From Carnobacterium mobile DSM 4848 (GTDB taxonomy: Bacteria; Bacillota; Bacilli; Lactobacillales; Carnobacteriaceae), in assembly GCF_000744825.1 (NCBI RefSeq), contig NZ_JQMR01000001.1, forward strand, positions 868,001-932,000: a stretch of 64,000 nt of DNA, read 5' to 3'. This document shows, in pieces, positions 37,595-47,800 of this stretch. The notes under the pieces were generated by a model that saw nothing but the letters and a program-made list of their open reading frames with translations, searched no databases and was not told the origin of the DNA. The first letter of the stretch is position 1; each line of letters starts with the position of its first letter. The position numbers and the translations under genes are program-made.

Positions 37595-38677
37595 TCAATT
37601 CATTCTTATCTTTTCAACCGTTTTACTATCCAATCGTTTAACTACTTCTGTAACTAGTTTTACAGTATTTAAATAATCCTCTTCATGAATGACTGAAGTA
37701 TGGGAATGAAGATAACGGGTTGCTACTGTAATAGCCAGTGAAGGAATCCCATTACGTGTTACATGTTGGCTTCCGGCATCTGTTCCACCTCCAGCAATAA
37801 CGGTGTATTGGAAAGGTATACCTAACTCTTCAGCTACTCCAACAACAAAGTCACGTAATCCCTTATGAGCTACCATAGAAGCATCGTAGATAATGATTTG
37901 CGGCCCTTTACCTAACTTTGAATCTGCTTCTTTAGCTGTCATCCCTGGCGTATCTCCTGCTGTTCCCGTATCCAATGCAAAGGCTATATCTGGGTCTACG
38001 GTATACGTTGCTGTTTTAGCACCGCGTAGCCCAACTTCTTCTTGGACATTTCCAACAGAAAAAGCCTTATTTGGATGTCCTTCTTCAGCAATATTTTCTA
38101 GTACTTTCAATGCTACTGCTGTACCAATTCGATTATCCCATGCTTTCGCCAATAGAAATTTCGAATCGTTTAAGCGTTTAAATTCAATATAAGGCGTCAC
38201 CATATCTCCCGGTTTTACTCCCCAAGACAAAGCTTCTTCTTTACTTGAAGCACCAATATCAATAAACATATCTTGAATATCGTAAGCTTTATTCCTCACA
38301 TCAGCTGTTAAAACATGCGGAGGTTTACACCCAATCACTCCATGTAAAACTTTATTGCGTGCTGTTGTGATTTCAACTTGTTGAGCCAACATCACTTGTG
38401 ACCACCAGCCGCCTAAAGTTTGAAACTTAATAAATCCTTCATCTGTAATAGCTGTAACCATAAAGCCGACCTCATCTAAATGGCCTGCAAATAAGACTTT
38501 AGGTCCAGTTTTATCTCCAACGTGTTTAGCAATTACACTTCCTAATCCATCATAAGTAATAGAATCAGCTGATTTTTCAGCATAACGGACGAAAACTTCC
38601 CTTACTTGTTTTTCATTTCCCGGGACTCCTTTAGCATCCGTTAATTCTTTTAACATTTTTAAATCTTTCTCATCCAT
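37595..38677 (-). CDS. M42 family glutamyl aminopeptidase (second of three)
   Basis: The 360-residue protein has all M42 blocks: [16 protein letters not shown] (H65/D67 region), [29 protein letters not shown] with the catalytic glutamates, [13 protein letters not shown] and the final [15 protein letters not shown]. Such dodecameric aminopeptidases remove acidic or neutral N-terminal residues from imported peptides. It resembles the pepA-like gene at 60.4 kb closely in motif order. GGAGGG precedes the ATG. Lying beside the oppA genes fits peptide nutrition, an inference. Confidence 0.92.
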   Translation of the reverse strand: MDEKDLKMLKELTDAKGVPGNEKQVREVFVRYAEKSADSITYDGLGSVIAKHVGDKTGPKVLFAGHLDEVGFMVTAITDEGFIKFQTLGGWWSQVMLAQQVEITTARNKVLHGVIGCKPPHVLTADVRNKAYDIQDMFIDIGASSKEEALSWGVKPGDMVTPYIEFKRLNDSKFLLAKAWDNRIGTAVALKVLENIAEEGHPNKAFSVGNVQEEVGLRGAKTATYTVDPDIAFALDTGTAGDTPGMTAKEADSKLGKGPQIIIYDASMVAHKGLRDFVVGVAEELGIPFQYTVIAGGGTDAGSQHVTRNGIPSLAITVATRYLHSHTSVIHEEDYLNTVKLVTEVVKRLDSKTVEKIRMN

Positions 38678-38762
38678 ATGTGAATCCCTCCAATAATATC
38701 TGTTCTTCTTATACTATATCATTCTATGACAGAAAAAGGGTGCACTTTTTTAACCTTTAACT

Positions 38763-38803
38763 AAAAGAAGCAAGAAGGATTGGTTTGAACTCCTTCTTGC
38801 TTT
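38763..38803 (-). terminator. Terminator after the first oppA
   Basis: A stem of about 15 bp (AAAGAAGCAAGAAGGA against TCCTTCTTGCTTTC) with an 11-base loop lies 40 bases past the oppA stop codon. The U-tract is short. Confidence 0.75.
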
Positions 38804-38842
38804 CAATATAATTGTATTATTTAAAAAATAGGGTTTATTTAA

Positions 38843-40495
38843 TTATTTTTCAATAGAAGCCCATTTGAAAGAATATTCTGGTCCTACTAAATGTTTACCG
38901 ATATTTTTGACATAAGGTTTTTCTAGAATCGCGTTATAACGTTGGTAAATAGGTGCAATTGCTGCTTGATCAAGGAGCAGTTTTTCTGCTTCGATCATAT
39001 CACTCCATCTCTTATCTAGATCATTTAAATCTGTAGTGTTTACTTTTTCGAGTAAAGCATCGTATTCAGGTATAGAAATGCTGGCTTTATTATTTGAATT
39101 TGTTGTTTCAAATAATTCAAGGAAATTGATTGGATCAGCAAAGTCTGCTCCCCATCCCGCCATTTGAATATCGTAATCTTGACGACTATTTACATCAATA
39201 CGAACTTTAAACGGCACTGAACGAATGTTGATTTCCAATCCTGGAAGATTTTGCATCAATTGTCCTTGCATATACTCAGAAGATTTCTTAGCATTCTCTG
39301 AATCATCAGAAAGAAGTTCTAGCTTTAATGAATCTACTCCTAATTCAGAAAGCCCTTTTTTCATATATTCTTTGGCAGCTTCTTTATCATAGATAAGCAA
39401 ATCTCCATTTTCATCTCGAAAATCTTCGTCTGTTGACGGATTTTTAACTAATCCGCTTGGTACCAGACCATTAGCCGGCAAGGAACCATTTTGTAATATT
39501 GTTTTAGCATAGGCTTCTTTGTCAAATGCCATTGAAATAGCTTTACGAATATTTTCATTGGCTAATGGCGTTGGTTGTCCATTGCGTTCTTGATTGTATT
39601 TAAAGTAAAAAACAGAAGATGTAGGAGCAGATTTTAAATCAGGATCACCTTGTTTAGTTTGTACGTACTCTCCTGTTAATTTCATAGAATCAATTTCTCC
39701 TGCATCATACAAGTTAATGGCAGTAGAAGTTTCTTTTACTACGTCCACATTGATTTCATCTAACTTAACCGTCTCTGCATCCCAATAAGTATCATTTTTT
39801 TCATACGACCAGCTTAAACCAGTCCCATCCCATTTAGTTAAAACAAACGGCCCATTGTATAAAGCATTATCACTACTTGAAGCATACTTGTTACCTTTTT
39901 CTGTTACATAATCTTCATTTTGAGGCAAGAACATTGATAAAGACAGCAAATCTTTAAAATAAGGAAGCTCAGCTACTAGTTGGATTTCTAATGTTTTATC
40001 ATCAATTTCTTTTACTCCTAATTCCTCTGGTTTTAGTTCTCCTTTATTGATTTCTGTCGCATTTTTTATTACGTCTTCCATCATATAAGCAGATTGAGAA
40101 CCTGTCTCTGGATTGACCAAACGACGCCAAGCGAAAACAAAATCATTAGCAGTAACAGGATCTCCATTAGACCAGTTTGCATCTTCTCTGATTTTAAAGG
40201 TATATGTTAATCCATCTTCGCTAATAGTAGGCTCTTCAGCAGCCATTGCGAGCTCTGGTTCGTTCTTTAGATTCAAACGGTACAATCCTTCCATTACATT
40301 ATTCATAACGGTTGATCCCACTGTATCTGTGTTTAGAACCGAATCCATCGTCGGTATTTCTGCTGTTTCAATTAAATTTAATTCTTGAGTTGTTGAACCG
40401 CCCTTACTACCTTCTGTATTTGAACCGCAAGCAGCCAAAACTGCTGAAGATACTAAAGTAATTCCTAACAAACTCATTAACTTGATATTTTTCAC
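38843..40495 (-). CDS. oppA: Oligopeptide-binding lipoprotein OppA (paralogue 1)
   Basis: A 550-residue SBP family 5 lipoprotein. The start is GTG at 40495, seven bases after AGGGGG. The signal peptide ends in the lipobox VLAAC (Cys23), so the mature protein is lipid-anchored outside the cell. Family blocks such as LTYTFKIREDANWSNGDPVTANDFVFAWRR (about 90-120) and GWGADFADPINFLELF are intact. It captures peptides for the Opp permease. It is strongly similar to the next gene (shared FKIREDANWSNGDPVTA and NGPFVLTKWDGTGLSW), showing a tandem duplication. Confidence 0.93.
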   Translation of the reverse strand: MKNIKLMSLLGITLVSSAVLAACGSNTEGSKGGSTTQELNLIETAEIPTMDSVLNTDTVGSTVMNNVMEGLYRLNLKNEPELAMAAEEPTISEDGLTYTFKIREDANWSNGDPVTANDFVFAWRRLVNPETGSQSAYMMEDVIKNATEINKGELKPEELGVKEIDDKTLEIQLVAELPYFKDLLSLSMFLPQNEDYVTEKGNKYASSSDNALYNGPFVLTKWDGTGLSWSYEKNDTYWDAETVKLDEINVDVVKETSTAINLYDAGEIDSMKLTGEYVQTKQGDPDLKSAPTSSVFYFKYNQERNGQPTPLANENIRKAISMAFDKEAYAKTILQNGSLPANGLVPSGLVKNPSTDEDFRDENGDLLIYDKEAAKEYMKKGLSELGVDSLKLELLSDDSENAKKSSEYMQGQLMQNLPGLEINIRSVPFKVRIDVNSRQDYDIQMAGWGADFADPINFLELFETTNSNNKASISIPEYDALLEKVNTTDLNDLDKRWSDMIEAEKLLLDQAAIAPIYQRYNAILEKPYVKNIGKHLVGPEYSFKWASIEK

Positions 40496-40630
40496 CCATA
40501 TTCCCCCTAATAATGAACTGATTTCTGATAAACTTGTCTAAAACTAACATAGTTGATTCTATCACTATGGGAAAACAGTCGCAAACCGCCATCACTTACT
40601 TCTAATGAATCTTTTAATATTTTCACATAA

Positions 40631-40672
40631 TCATAAAAAAAAGAAGCTGCCCATGGCAACTTCTTTTTTTAT
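40631..40672 (-). terminator. Terminator after the second oppA
   Basis: A long A/T-flanked hairpin whose core (GAAGCTGCC / GGCAACTTC) lies at 40643-40663 gives a long U-tract on the minus strand. It separates the two oppA genes into independent units. Confidence 0.85.
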
Positions 40673-40689
40673 GATTATTAAATAGAGAC

Positions 40690-42375
40690 TTATTTTCCGT
40701 CTACATAAGCCCATTTGTATGAGTATTCTGCACCCACTAAGTGAGCAGCAATGTCTTTAACATATGGTTTTTCTAAAACAGCATTATAACGTTGGTAAAT
40801 TGGAGCAATCCCAGCTGTATCCATCAAGATTTTTTCAGCATCTAACATACCAGTCCAACGTTGCTCTAAATCATCTACCTCGCTTAATGAACTCTTAACT
40901 AAAGTATCGTACTCATCGTTAGCGTAGCTTGATTTATTGTTCCCGTTGTCTGAAGCAAATAATTCTAAGAAGTTGATTGGATCTGCATAGTCAGCTCCCC
41001 AACCAGACATTTCAATATCGTAATCTTGTTTTGTATCAGCATCCAAACGTACTTTGAATGGTACATTACGTAATTTGATATCTAATCCTGGCAAGTTTTG
41101 AGTTAATTGTCCTTGCATAAATTCTAGAGATTTTTTAGCATTTTCCCCATCATCTCCAAGAATTTCTAATGTCAGGCTATCTTTACCAATTTCTTCTAAC
41201 CCTTTTTTAAAGTATTTTTGAGCTTCTTCAACATTATACGTTAATAATTCTCCATTTTGATCACGGAAATCTTTTCCAGTGTCCGGATCAACGGCTAATC
41301 CTTGCGGTACTAACCCGTCAGCTGGTAATGAACCATTTTGTAAAACGGTTTTTGCATAAGCTTCTTTATCAAATGCCATAGCTAGTCCTTTACGGATGTT
41401 TTCATTTGCTAAATCAGTTTTCTCACCGTTACGTTCTTGGTTAAATTTGAAGTAGAAAACAGAAGAAGTTGGTTCTGATTTTAAATCTGCATTTCCTTGT
41501 TGAGTTTGTACATATTCTCCTGTCAATCTCATGCGGTCAATTCCGCCAGATTCATATAAGTTTAAAGCAGTAGATGTTTCTTTTACAACATCAAAATTGA
41601 TTGTATCCAGCTTAACTGTGTCTGCATCCCAATAATCTTCATTCTTTTGGTATACCCAGCTTAATCCAGTTCCATCCCATTCAGTTAAAGTAAATGGACC
41701 GTTGTAAATCAAGTTGTCGCTGTTTGATGCGAATTTGTCTCCTAATTCTTCTACATAAGCTTGATTTTGTGGATAGTACATTGGCAATGTTAATAAATCT
41801 TTAAAATAAGGAACTGCACGAACTAATTTAATTTCCAATGTTTTATCATCTACTGCTTTGACACCTAATTCACTTGGTTCCTTTTCGCCGTTAATGATTT
41901 CAGTCGCATTTTCGACAACATCTTGAATCATGTAGTTGTAAGAAGCTGCTTCAGCTGGATCAGCTAAGCGCTGCCATGCATATACAAAGTCATCAGCAGT
42001 TACCGGATCGCCATTTGACCAGTTTGCATCTTCTCTGATTTTAAAGGTATAAGTCAGATTATCTTCACTAACTTCAGGTTCTGCTTCAGCCATTCCTAAA
42101 ACAAGTTTACCGTCTAAACCTTGGCGATAAAGTCCTTCAAAAACGTTATTCATAACGTTCCCGCCGACAACGTCTGTATTTAAAACAGAGTCCATTGTTG
42201 GAATTTCGCCACTTTCGATTAGATTTAGAACTTGTTCATCATCCATTTTTTTATCAGATGATTTAGAAGAAGATGCTGAGTCTCCGCCTCCATCAGTATT
42301 TCCGCCACATGCTGCTAATAATAACGCTGAAGTAGCTGTAATTCCCAATAAACTTAAAAATTTATTTTTTTGCAT
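40690..42375 (-). CDS. oppA: Oligopeptide-binding lipoprotein OppA (paralogue 2)
   Basis: The 561-residue lipoprotein starts at the ATG at 42375 behind GGGGG; the open frame extends further but would destroy the signal peptide. Lipobox LLAAC gives Cys23, followed by a serine/glycine/asparagine linker (GGNTDGGGDSASSSKSSDKK), longer than in paralogue 1. The SBP_5 domain is full-length. Its upstream region has a candidate promoter (TTGATT-17-TAATAT). The two copies may differ in peptide preference, or one may act as a pheromone sensor; sequence cannot decide. Confidence 0.93.
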   Translation of the reverse strand: MQKNKFLSLLGITATSALLLAACGGNTDGGGDSASSSKSSDKKMDDEQVLNLIESGEIPTMDSVLNTDVVGGNVMNNVFEGLYRQGLDGKLVLGMAEAEPEVSEDNLTYTFKIREDANWSNGDPVTADDFVYAWQRLADPAEAASYNYMIQDVVENATEIINGEKEPSELGVKAVDDKTLEIKLVRAVPYFKDLLTLPMYYPQNQAYVEELGDKFASNSDNLIYNGPFTLTEWDGTGLSWVYQKNEDYWDADTVKLDTINFDVVKETSTALNLYESGGIDRMRLTGEYVQTQQGNADLKSEPTSSVFYFKFNQERNGEKTDLANENIRKGLAMAFDKEAYAKTVLQNGSLPADGLVPQGLAVDPDTGKDFRDQNGELLTYNVEEAQKYFKKGLEEIGKDSLTLEILGDDGENAKKSLEFMQGQLTQNLPGLDIKLRNVPFKVRLDADTKQDYDIEMSGWGADYADPINFLELFASDNGNNKSSYANDEYDTLVKSSLSEVDDLEQRWTGMLDAEKILMDTAGIAPIYQRYNAVLEKPYVKDIAAHLVGAEYSYKWAYVDGK

Positions 42376-42615
42376 AATGTTTTCCCCCTGTTTTTTAATG
42401 CCCTCCACATATATCAACTCAAATGAGAATAATATTAGGTTGCTCAAATAATATTATCATCTTATTATCATATAATCAATAGTAATTTCCATTTATCTTA
42501 ATTAATTCCAGATTATACGATATTAAAATAAGTATTTGATTAAAAAATACTTCTAATAATAAAATGAATATGACATATTTTTTAGTTTACAAATGGACAC
42601 ACATTTATAAAAATA
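42376..42615. other. AT-rich upstream region of oppA paralogue 2
   Basis: About 240 bases of very AT-rich DNA. A minus-strand candidate promoter (TTGATT, 17 bases, TAATAT) lies at about 42445-42475. No other feature is seen. Confidence 0.4.
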
Positions 42616-42619
42616 ACCT

Positions 42620-42954
42620 AAAAAAAGAGTGGACACCAGAGCAATTAGCGAGGTGTTGGATATTTCTTTCGACAGATTATTAAGGCAGGATAAACAGGTA
42701 GCAAAAGATACGACAAAAAATAATATGATAATAACATTGGTGTTAGTATTTCACCTGAAAATGATTCAAATGTTAGTAAACAATTTTATGTGAAAGTGAA
42801 TAAGAGCGGCAGTTTAGTTGAATCTAAGCCGAGCTGGACTAAAAAAGAGAAGCAAATGATAATAAATTACCTTTCAAAGTACCAAGATATCCATAAAGAC
42901 CTCATCAAAGAAAGCATTGAAAAAAGAAATGAAATTGTCGGCAAATCAGACTAA
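42620..42954 (+). pseudogene. Decayed HTH-type regulator remnant and associated fragment
   Basis: No intact gene fits here, but coding traces do. One plus-strand frame reads EWTPEQLAR near 42627-42653 and, after a frameshift, EVLDISFDRLLRQDKQVAKDTTKNN (42650-42725), which resembles the end of an XRE-type helix-turn-helix domain and its following segment. A third stretch, in another frame without a start codon, runs VSISPENDSNVSKQFYVKVNKSG and ends KRNEIVGKSD at a TAA at 42952. I read this as remains of one or two genes lost by frameshift and truncation. The HTH assignment is tentative. Confidence 0.5.
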
Positions 42955-43033
42955 GCTAGTGTTGAAAAGATAAAGTAATTCAAGTAGTGATTATACATTT
43001 ATCTCTACACATACCAAGATTTATTATTTAAAT

Positions 43034-43075
43034 AAAAAAACGGTTCAGCACTATAAAAGTGTGAACCGTTTTTCA
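43034..43075 (-). terminator. Terminator of the infC-rpmI-rplT operon
   Basis: A stem formed by ACGGTTCA (from 43040) and TGAACCGT (ending 43070), flanked by A7 on the left and T5 on the right, lies directly after rplT. It is a good bidirectional hairpin. Confidence 0.88.
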
Positions 43076-43086
43076 TCTATCATTCT

Positions 43087-43446
43087 TTATTTGTTTAATG
43101 CAGTTTTAGCTTGTTCAGTTAAAGCAGTAAAAGCTGCTGCATCGTTAACTGCGATATCAGCCAACATTTTACGGTTGATATCAATTCCAGCTACTTTAAG
43201 TCCGTGCATCAATGTGCTATAGCTCATGTTGTTCATACGAGCAGCTGCGTTGATACGAGCGATCCATAATTTACGGAAATCACGTTTCTTTTGACGACGG
43301 TCTCTGTAAGCATATTGATAAGATTTCATTACTGCTTGTTTTGATACTTTAAATAAAGTATGTTTTGAACCATAGTAACCTTTTGCTAATTTTAATACTT
43401 TTTTGTGACGTTTACGAGTAACCGTCCCACCTTTAACACGTGGCAT
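43087..43446 (-). CDS. rplT: Ribosomal protein bL20
   Basis: The 119-residue large-subunit protein has the typical basic start [26 protein letters not shown] and the [24 protein letters not shown] block. bL20 binds 23S rRNA early in assembly and, in Firmicutes, represses its own operon through the infC leader. It is the last gene of infC-rpmI-rplT. Confidence 0.99.
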   Translation of the reverse strand: MPRVKGGTVTRKRHKKVLKLAKGYYGSKHTLFKVSKQAVMKSYQYAYRDRRQKKRDFRKLWIARINAAARMNNMSYSTLMHGLKVAGIDINRKMLADIAVNDAAAFTALTEQAKTALNK

Positions 43447-43546
43447 ATTAATTTCCTCCTTGAAGATGTTTTCTTATAAGAAAACTCTTTACGATAATTA
43501 GTGTCTTTTATAAAACTGTTAATCCCGTTCTAAATGAACTAAAAAA

Positions 43547-43744
43547 TTACCAGTTAGCTAATTGTTGACGAATACGTTTGTAGTCGCCTGCTGAAACCAT
43601 TGCAGATTTACGTAATTTACGTTTTTGTTTTTGTGATTTATTTGCGAACATATGGCTTGTTTTTGCATGGTGACGTTTTAAACCACCATTACCTGTTCTT
43701 TTGAACCGTTTAGCAGAACCACGGTGTGTTTTTTGTTTTGGCAT
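43547..43744 (-). CDS. rpmI: Ribosomal protein bL35
   Basis: A 65-residue, strongly basic protein, [24 protein letters not shown], with the usual length and order between infC and rplT. It carries an ideal GGAGGAAA site. It is a structural component of the 50S subunit. Confidence 0.99.
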   Translation of the reverse strand: MPKQKTHRGSAKRFKRTGNGGLKRHHAKTSHMFANKSQKQKRKLRKSAMVSAGDYKRIRQQLANW

Positions 43745-43768
43745 GTTTGTTTCCTCCTCGAAATACTC

Positions 43769-44290
43769 TTACTTTTCAGTTTTTGGTGCTAAAATCATGA
43801 ACATGCTGCGTCCATCCATTTTAGCAGCTGATTCGATACTAGCGATATCAGCAGTTTCTCGTGCTAATCGATCTAAAACTTTCTTACCAATCTCTTTATG
43901 AGTAATGGCACGACCTTTAAATCGGATTGATGCTTTGACTTTGTCGCCTTTTTCAAGGAATTTACGCGCATTGCGTAATTTCGTATTGAAGTCATTTACG
44001 TCAATTGTAGGACTTAAACGCACTTCTTTAAGGCTGACGATTTTTTGATGTTTACGGGCTTCACGTTCTTTTTTCTGTTGTTCAAAACGGAATTTCCCAT
44101 AATCCATAATACGTGCTACGGGTGGTTTTGCTGTGGGCGCTACTAAAACTAAGTCTAAGTTCGCTGCTTCTGCAATTGCCAATGCTTCACTTTTAGTCTT
44201 AAGACCAAGTTGTTCACCATTACTACCTATAACGCGCAATTCACGTGCACGAATGCCGTCATTTACCATCATATCTTTTGCTATGGTCAT
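43769..44290 (-). CDS. infC: Translation initiation factor IF-3
   Basis: IF-3 prevents premature subunit joining and checks start-codon pairing. The 173-residue protein shows [48 protein letters not shown] and [17 protein letters not shown]. Unlike many bacteria, which use AUU, the start here is ATG with GGAGGTG almost touching it (three bases after the GG). It is the first gene of a ribosomal operon under a long structured leader. Confidence 0.98.
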   Translation of the reverse strand: MTIAKDMMVNDGIRARELRVIGSNGEQLGLKTKSEALAIAEAANLDLVLVAPTAKPPVARIMDYGKFRFEQQKKEREARKHQKIVSLKEVRLSPTIDVNDFNTKLRNARKFLEKGDKVKASIRFKGRAITHKEIGKKVLDRLARETADIASIESAAKMDGRSMFMILAPKTEK

Positions 44291-44466
44291 ACACCTCCAT
44301 TAGATTTGAGAGAAAGAACAGCAGAAAAATAGACGAGTCCATAACGAACCCGCCTATAAATAATTTCCAACTTACGCCGTGCGTAAGTCATCATCGTTTA
44401 TATCTAGCCCAGAGACATTTAGTCAGCTAAGGCGAGAAGCGAGGGCTCCTGCTTTGTTTTCTCAAC
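44291..44466 (-). promoter_or_regulatory. Probable L20-responsive leader of infC-rpmI-rplT
   Basis: About 175 untranslated bases lie between the predicted start and infC. They contain a perfect hairpin (44370-44377 with 44381-44388) and several GC-rich tracts (for example near 44400-44450) able to form long-range stems. Firmicute infC operons carry an L20-binding leader (Rfam L20_leader) in this position. I infer that class from context and structure, not from a matched consensus. Confidence 0.6.
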
Positions 44467-44472
44467 TTTTAT

Positions 44473-44501
44473 ATCTTATCATTATTTTGTCGCTTTGTAA
44501 A
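44473..44501 (-). promoter_or_regulatory. infC operon promoter
   Basis: On the minus strand TTTACA (44496-44501) and TAAGAT (44473-44478) are 17 bases apart, just past the thrS stop codon. It starts transcription about 175 bases before infC. Confidence 0.65.
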
Positions 44502-44504
44502 CCA

Positions 44505-46442
44505 TTAACGACTAAAATTTTCAATTTCTTTTTTCACATCTGTTAAAAAGTCGTTAAATAAAATGGTTTTTGTCTCTTTTTCGCCATATTTCCGAACAGT
44601 CACACTAGCATTCTCTACTTCGTTATCGCCTACTACCAATTGATAAGGAATTTTTTGTGTTTGAGAGGCACGGATTTTATAACCCATTTTTTCATTTCGT
44701 TCATCTACGTCAATTCGCATACCGAGATTAGCCATCTTTTCTTTCAATTCATATGCATAATCTAAATGCATATCGCGGTTTACCGGAATAATAGTCGCTT
44801 GAACAGGTGCTAGCCAAGTTGGAAATGCTCCTTTATATTCTTCAATTAAATAAGCTACAAAGCGTTCCATGGTTGAAACAATTCCACGGTGAATAACAAC
44901 AGGACGATGCGTATTTTCACCATCTTCTCCTACATAAGTTAAATCAAAACGTTCTGGCAACAAGAAATCCAGTTGGATAGTGGATAGTGTCTCTTCAATC
45001 CCAATTGCAGTTTTTACTAAAACATCTAATTTAGGGCCATAAAAAGCAGCTTCTCCTTCGGCTTCAAAATATTCAAGCTCCATATCGTCCATCGCTTTTT
45101 TAAGCATTGTTTGAGCTTTTTCCCACATTGCATCGTCATCAAAGTATTTATCCGTATTGTTAGGATCACGGTAACTTAGTCGGAAACGATAATCAGTGAT
45201 ATTAAAGTCTTTATACACAGCCAACATAAGTTCTAGAGTTCGTTTGAACTCTTCTAAAATTTGATCTGGACGAACAAATGTATGTCCATCGTTTAACGTC
45301 ATTTCTCGAACACGTTGCAGACCTGAAAGAGCCCCACTTTTTTCGTAACGGTGCATCTGTCCCAATTCAGCAATCCGGATAGGCAACTCACGATAACTAT
45401 GGATGTCATTTTTATACACCATCATATGATGAGGACAGTTCATTGGACGCAGTACGAGCATTTCGCCATCGCCCATATCCATTGGCGGAAACATGTCTTC
45501 GTGATAGTGGTCCCAATGTCCTGATGTTTTATAAAATTCTACGTCAGCCATAATCGGTGTGTAAACGTGTTGGTAACCCAGACTTATCTCGCGATCTACG
45601 ATATAGCGTTCAATAGTTCTCCGGATAGTCGCACCTTTTGGCAACCAGAAGGGCAGTCCTTGTCCAACTTCAGGGCTGATCATAAATAAGTCTAATTCTT
45701 TTCCTAATTTTCGATGGTCACGCAATTTAGCTTCTTCACGCATTTTGATAAATTCTTTTAAATCTTTTTTATCGAAGAAAGCTGTTCCATAGATACGCTG
45801 CATCATTTTATTGTCAGAATTTCCGCGCCAGTAAGCTCCAGCAAGCGAAAGCAGTTTAAAAACTTGAATACGTCCAGTTGATGGAACATGGACTCCACGG
45901 CATAGATCCACAAAGTCTCCTTGATCGTAAACAGTAATCGTTTCGTCTTCTGGTAATTCCGTAATCAATTCGACTTTATAAGGATCTTCCTTAAACAAGT
46001 CAAGCGCTTCTGCCCGTGTAACTTCTTTTCGAACAATCGGATTATTTTCTTTTACGATTTCCATCATTTTTGCTTCAATACGCGGCAAATCTTCTTCTGT
46101 AATCGGTGTGTCTGTATCTGTATCGTAATAAAAGCCGCTTTCAATAGCTGGACCTACGCCAAATTTAATTTCAGGGTATAAGCGACGTAAAGCATTTGCC
46201 ATTAAATGAGCACTTGAATGACGTAAAATCTGCAAAGCTTCATCATCATCTGCTGTGATGATTTCAAGTGATCCGTCTGCTTCTAATGGACGGACATAAT
46301 CTACTAGTTCGCCATTAAACTTTCCTGCTAATGCTTTCTTGGCTAAACTTTTACTGATACTCTCAGCAATGTCTTTTGTTGTTGAACCCGTTGGGAACTG
46401 CTTTACAGCACCATCCGGCAAAGTAATATTGATTTCTGACAT
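44505..46442 (-). CDS. thrS: Threonyl-tRNA synthetase
   Basis: The 645-residue class II synthetase starts [11 protein letters not shown] at 46442 (TGGAGGA site); the open frame extends upstream into the leader. Domains in order are TGS (2-62), the editing domain with [16 protein letters not shown] (about 75-90), the catalytic core with motif 2 [23 protein letters not shown] and motif 3 [18 protein letters not shown], and the anticodon-binding domain. It charges tRNA-Thr. A T-box riboswitch precedes it. Confidence 0.98.
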   Translation of the reverse strand: MSEINITLPDGAVKQFPTGSTTKDIAESISKSLAKKALAGKFNGELVDYVRPLEADGSLEIITADDDEALQILRHSSAHLMANALRRLYPEIKFGVGPAIESGFYYDTDTDTPITEEDLPRIEAKMMEIVKENNPIVRKEVTRAEALDLFKEDPYKVELITELPEDETITVYDQGDFVDLCRGVHVPSTGRIQVFKLLSLAGAYWRGNSDNKMMQRIYGTAFFDKKDLKEFIKMREEAKLRDHRKLGKELDLFMISPEVGQGLPFWLPKGATIRRTIERYIVDREISLGYQHVYTPIMADVEFYKTSGHWDHYHEDMFPPMDMGDGEMLVLRPMNCPHHMMVYKNDIHSYRELPIRIAELGQMHRYEKSGALSGLQRVREMTLNDGHTFVRPDQILEEFKRTLELMLAVYKDFNITDYRFRLSYRDPNNTDKYFDDDAMWEKAQTMLKKAMDDMELEYFEAEGEAAFYGPKLDVLVKTAIGIEETLSTIQLDFLLPERFDLTYVGEDGENTHRPVVIHRGIVSTMERFVAYLIEEYKGAFPTWLAPVQATIIPVNRDMHLDYAYELKEKMANLGMRIDVDERNEKMGYKIRASQTQKIPYQLVVGDNEVENASVTVRKYGEKETKTILFNDFLTDVKKEIENFSR

Positions 46443-46507
46443 TTTCCATTCCTCCAATGGTTTCAAATTTTTATAGTTTAAAAAATCTTTCAAACGCTCG
46501 GCCAAAT

Positions 46508-46765
46508 AAAAAAAGTCCCTTTTATGCTAGTTGCCTAACACAAAAGGGACGTAAAATACGTGGTTCCACCCAGATGCAGAATCCCCTTCTCACTGAACAG
46601 GAATTCTCTCTAAGCTGTTAACGTTAGCTACACGACCGGCTGCTAATACTTTAACTGGTTCACAGCGGCACTCGAAAGGGGTCAAAATAAATTCGTTTTT
46701 AGGAAACTTGCAGCAGTTATTTCCCTCTCTTAAAAAAACCGATTTTTTATTTTGGTGTCTTTCTC
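46508..46765 (-). promoter_or_regulatory. T-box riboswitch of thrS
   Basis: Read on the minus strand, the leader contains the T-box core GGGTGGAACCACG (46559-46571 region), whose TGGA can pair with the UCCA end expected for tRNA-Thr. An intrinsic terminator follows: 46542-46550 pairs with 46515-46523, ending in U7. Upstream, GAACCAG near 46665 offers ACC as the likely threonine specifier codon. Uncharged tRNA-Thr would favour the antiterminator and read-through. Confidence 0.9.
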
Positions 46766-46787
46766 AAAGATTTAATCTATTACTGTT

Positions 46788-46816
46788 ATTAAATCATTTC
46801 CGTCACAAAAATTCAA
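46788..46816 (-). promoter_or_regulatory. thrS promoter
   Basis: On the minus strand TTGAAT (46811-46816) and TTTAAT (46788-46793) are 17 bases apart, immediately upstream of the T-box leader. Confidence 0.5.
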
Positions 46817-46867
46817 GTAAAAAATAGCATTCTTATTGCTTTTGCTTAAATTCATAGCTGCACTGCC

Positions 46868-47800
46868 TTAAGACAATCGACGGTTTTTGCCCGTCATTTT
46901 GATTTCTTTAGATAAATAACGAATACGTTCCATGATACGTTGGGCTTTCAACGGCTCATCTTCTCCACGTTGAGTAACTCTTAAATGTTCTTCGCCTAAT
47001 TGTTTCATATCGAAATTAGAAGAAAAGAATGTGGGTAATTGTTCTTGCATCCGATACTGCAAAATAACTCCAAGCACATCATCCCTTATCCAGCTTGACA
47101 TTGAGTCTGCTCCAATATCATCCAACATTAAAATAGGTGCTTTTTTGACAGCATCTAATTTTTCTCCTGTTGAATTCTGTCCAATTGCTTGCTTCATTTC
47201 AACTGCAAAAGAAGGAAAGTGCATCAAAGTGGAAGGATAGCCTTTTTCAGCAAGCTCATGCGCGATGGCACCCAATAAGAAAGATTTCCCCACTCCAAAT
47301 GATCCTTGTAAATACAGTCCCTGATGAAAGGATTTTGGGCTCTGCAAATAATCTGAAATAAAATCATATGCAGCTGTAATAGCTGTTGCTCGCTCATCAG
47401 TTAAATAAAAACGTTCGAAGGTCGCTGTACGAACATCTTTTGGCATATCCATCGAATGAATGCGGTTTTTAATAGCCTGTTCTTTTTGCTTCGCAATCAA
47501 TTCAGCTGTCGGTACATAAGCAACATCAATAAAGTGATAATTCATGATCAATTCCGGTTGGTATCCTGGAGCCATCATCCCTGCTTTTTCCTGATACTTT
47601 TTCTTTTCGTTGACGAACTCATACAATTTTGCATAGCTTTTTACAATCGCTTCTTCATTCAATAGCTCTTGATTCTTTTCAATAAATTGCTGAACATCCT
47701 GATCATTCAAGACTTCTTGGATCAATTTTTTATATTGGTCAGATAAGTTTCGTTCTTTAAGCATTTTAGTTAGACTTTTACCGATATCTTCCAATTTCAA
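46868..47800 (-). CDS. dnaI: Primosomal protein DnaI (helicase loader)
   Basis: DnaI loads the replicative helicase with DnaB and DnaD. The 310-residue protein has an N-terminal helicase-binding region and a C-terminal AAA+ domain with Walker A LQGSFGVGKSFLLGAIAHEL (about 165-184) and Walker B PILMLDDIGADS. Its ATG overlaps the dnaB stop codon by four bases (ATGA), so the pair is coupled. It ends upstream of the thrS unit. Confidence 0.96.
   Translation of the reverse strand: MKLEDIGKSLTKMLKERNLSDQYKKLIQEVLNDQDVQQFIEKNQELLNEEAIVKSYAKLYEFVNEKKKYQEKAGMMAPGYQPELIMNYHFIDVAYVPTAELIAKQKEQAIKNRIHSMDMPKDVRTATFERFYLTDERATAITAAYDFISDYLQSPKSFHQGLYLQGSFGVGKSFLLGAIAHELAEKGYPSTLMHFPSFAVEMKQAIGQNSTGEKLDAVKKAPILMLDDIGADSMSSWIRDDVLGVILQYRMQEQLPTFFSSNFDMKQLGEEHLRVTQRGEDEPLKAQRIMERIRYLSKEIKMTGKNRRLS

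Noticed and set aside
40407-40595. Small minus-strand ORF overlapping the oppA paralogue 1 start
   Set aside because: It is the out-of-frame shadow of the oppA signal-peptide region; the real start is the in-frame GTG at 40495.
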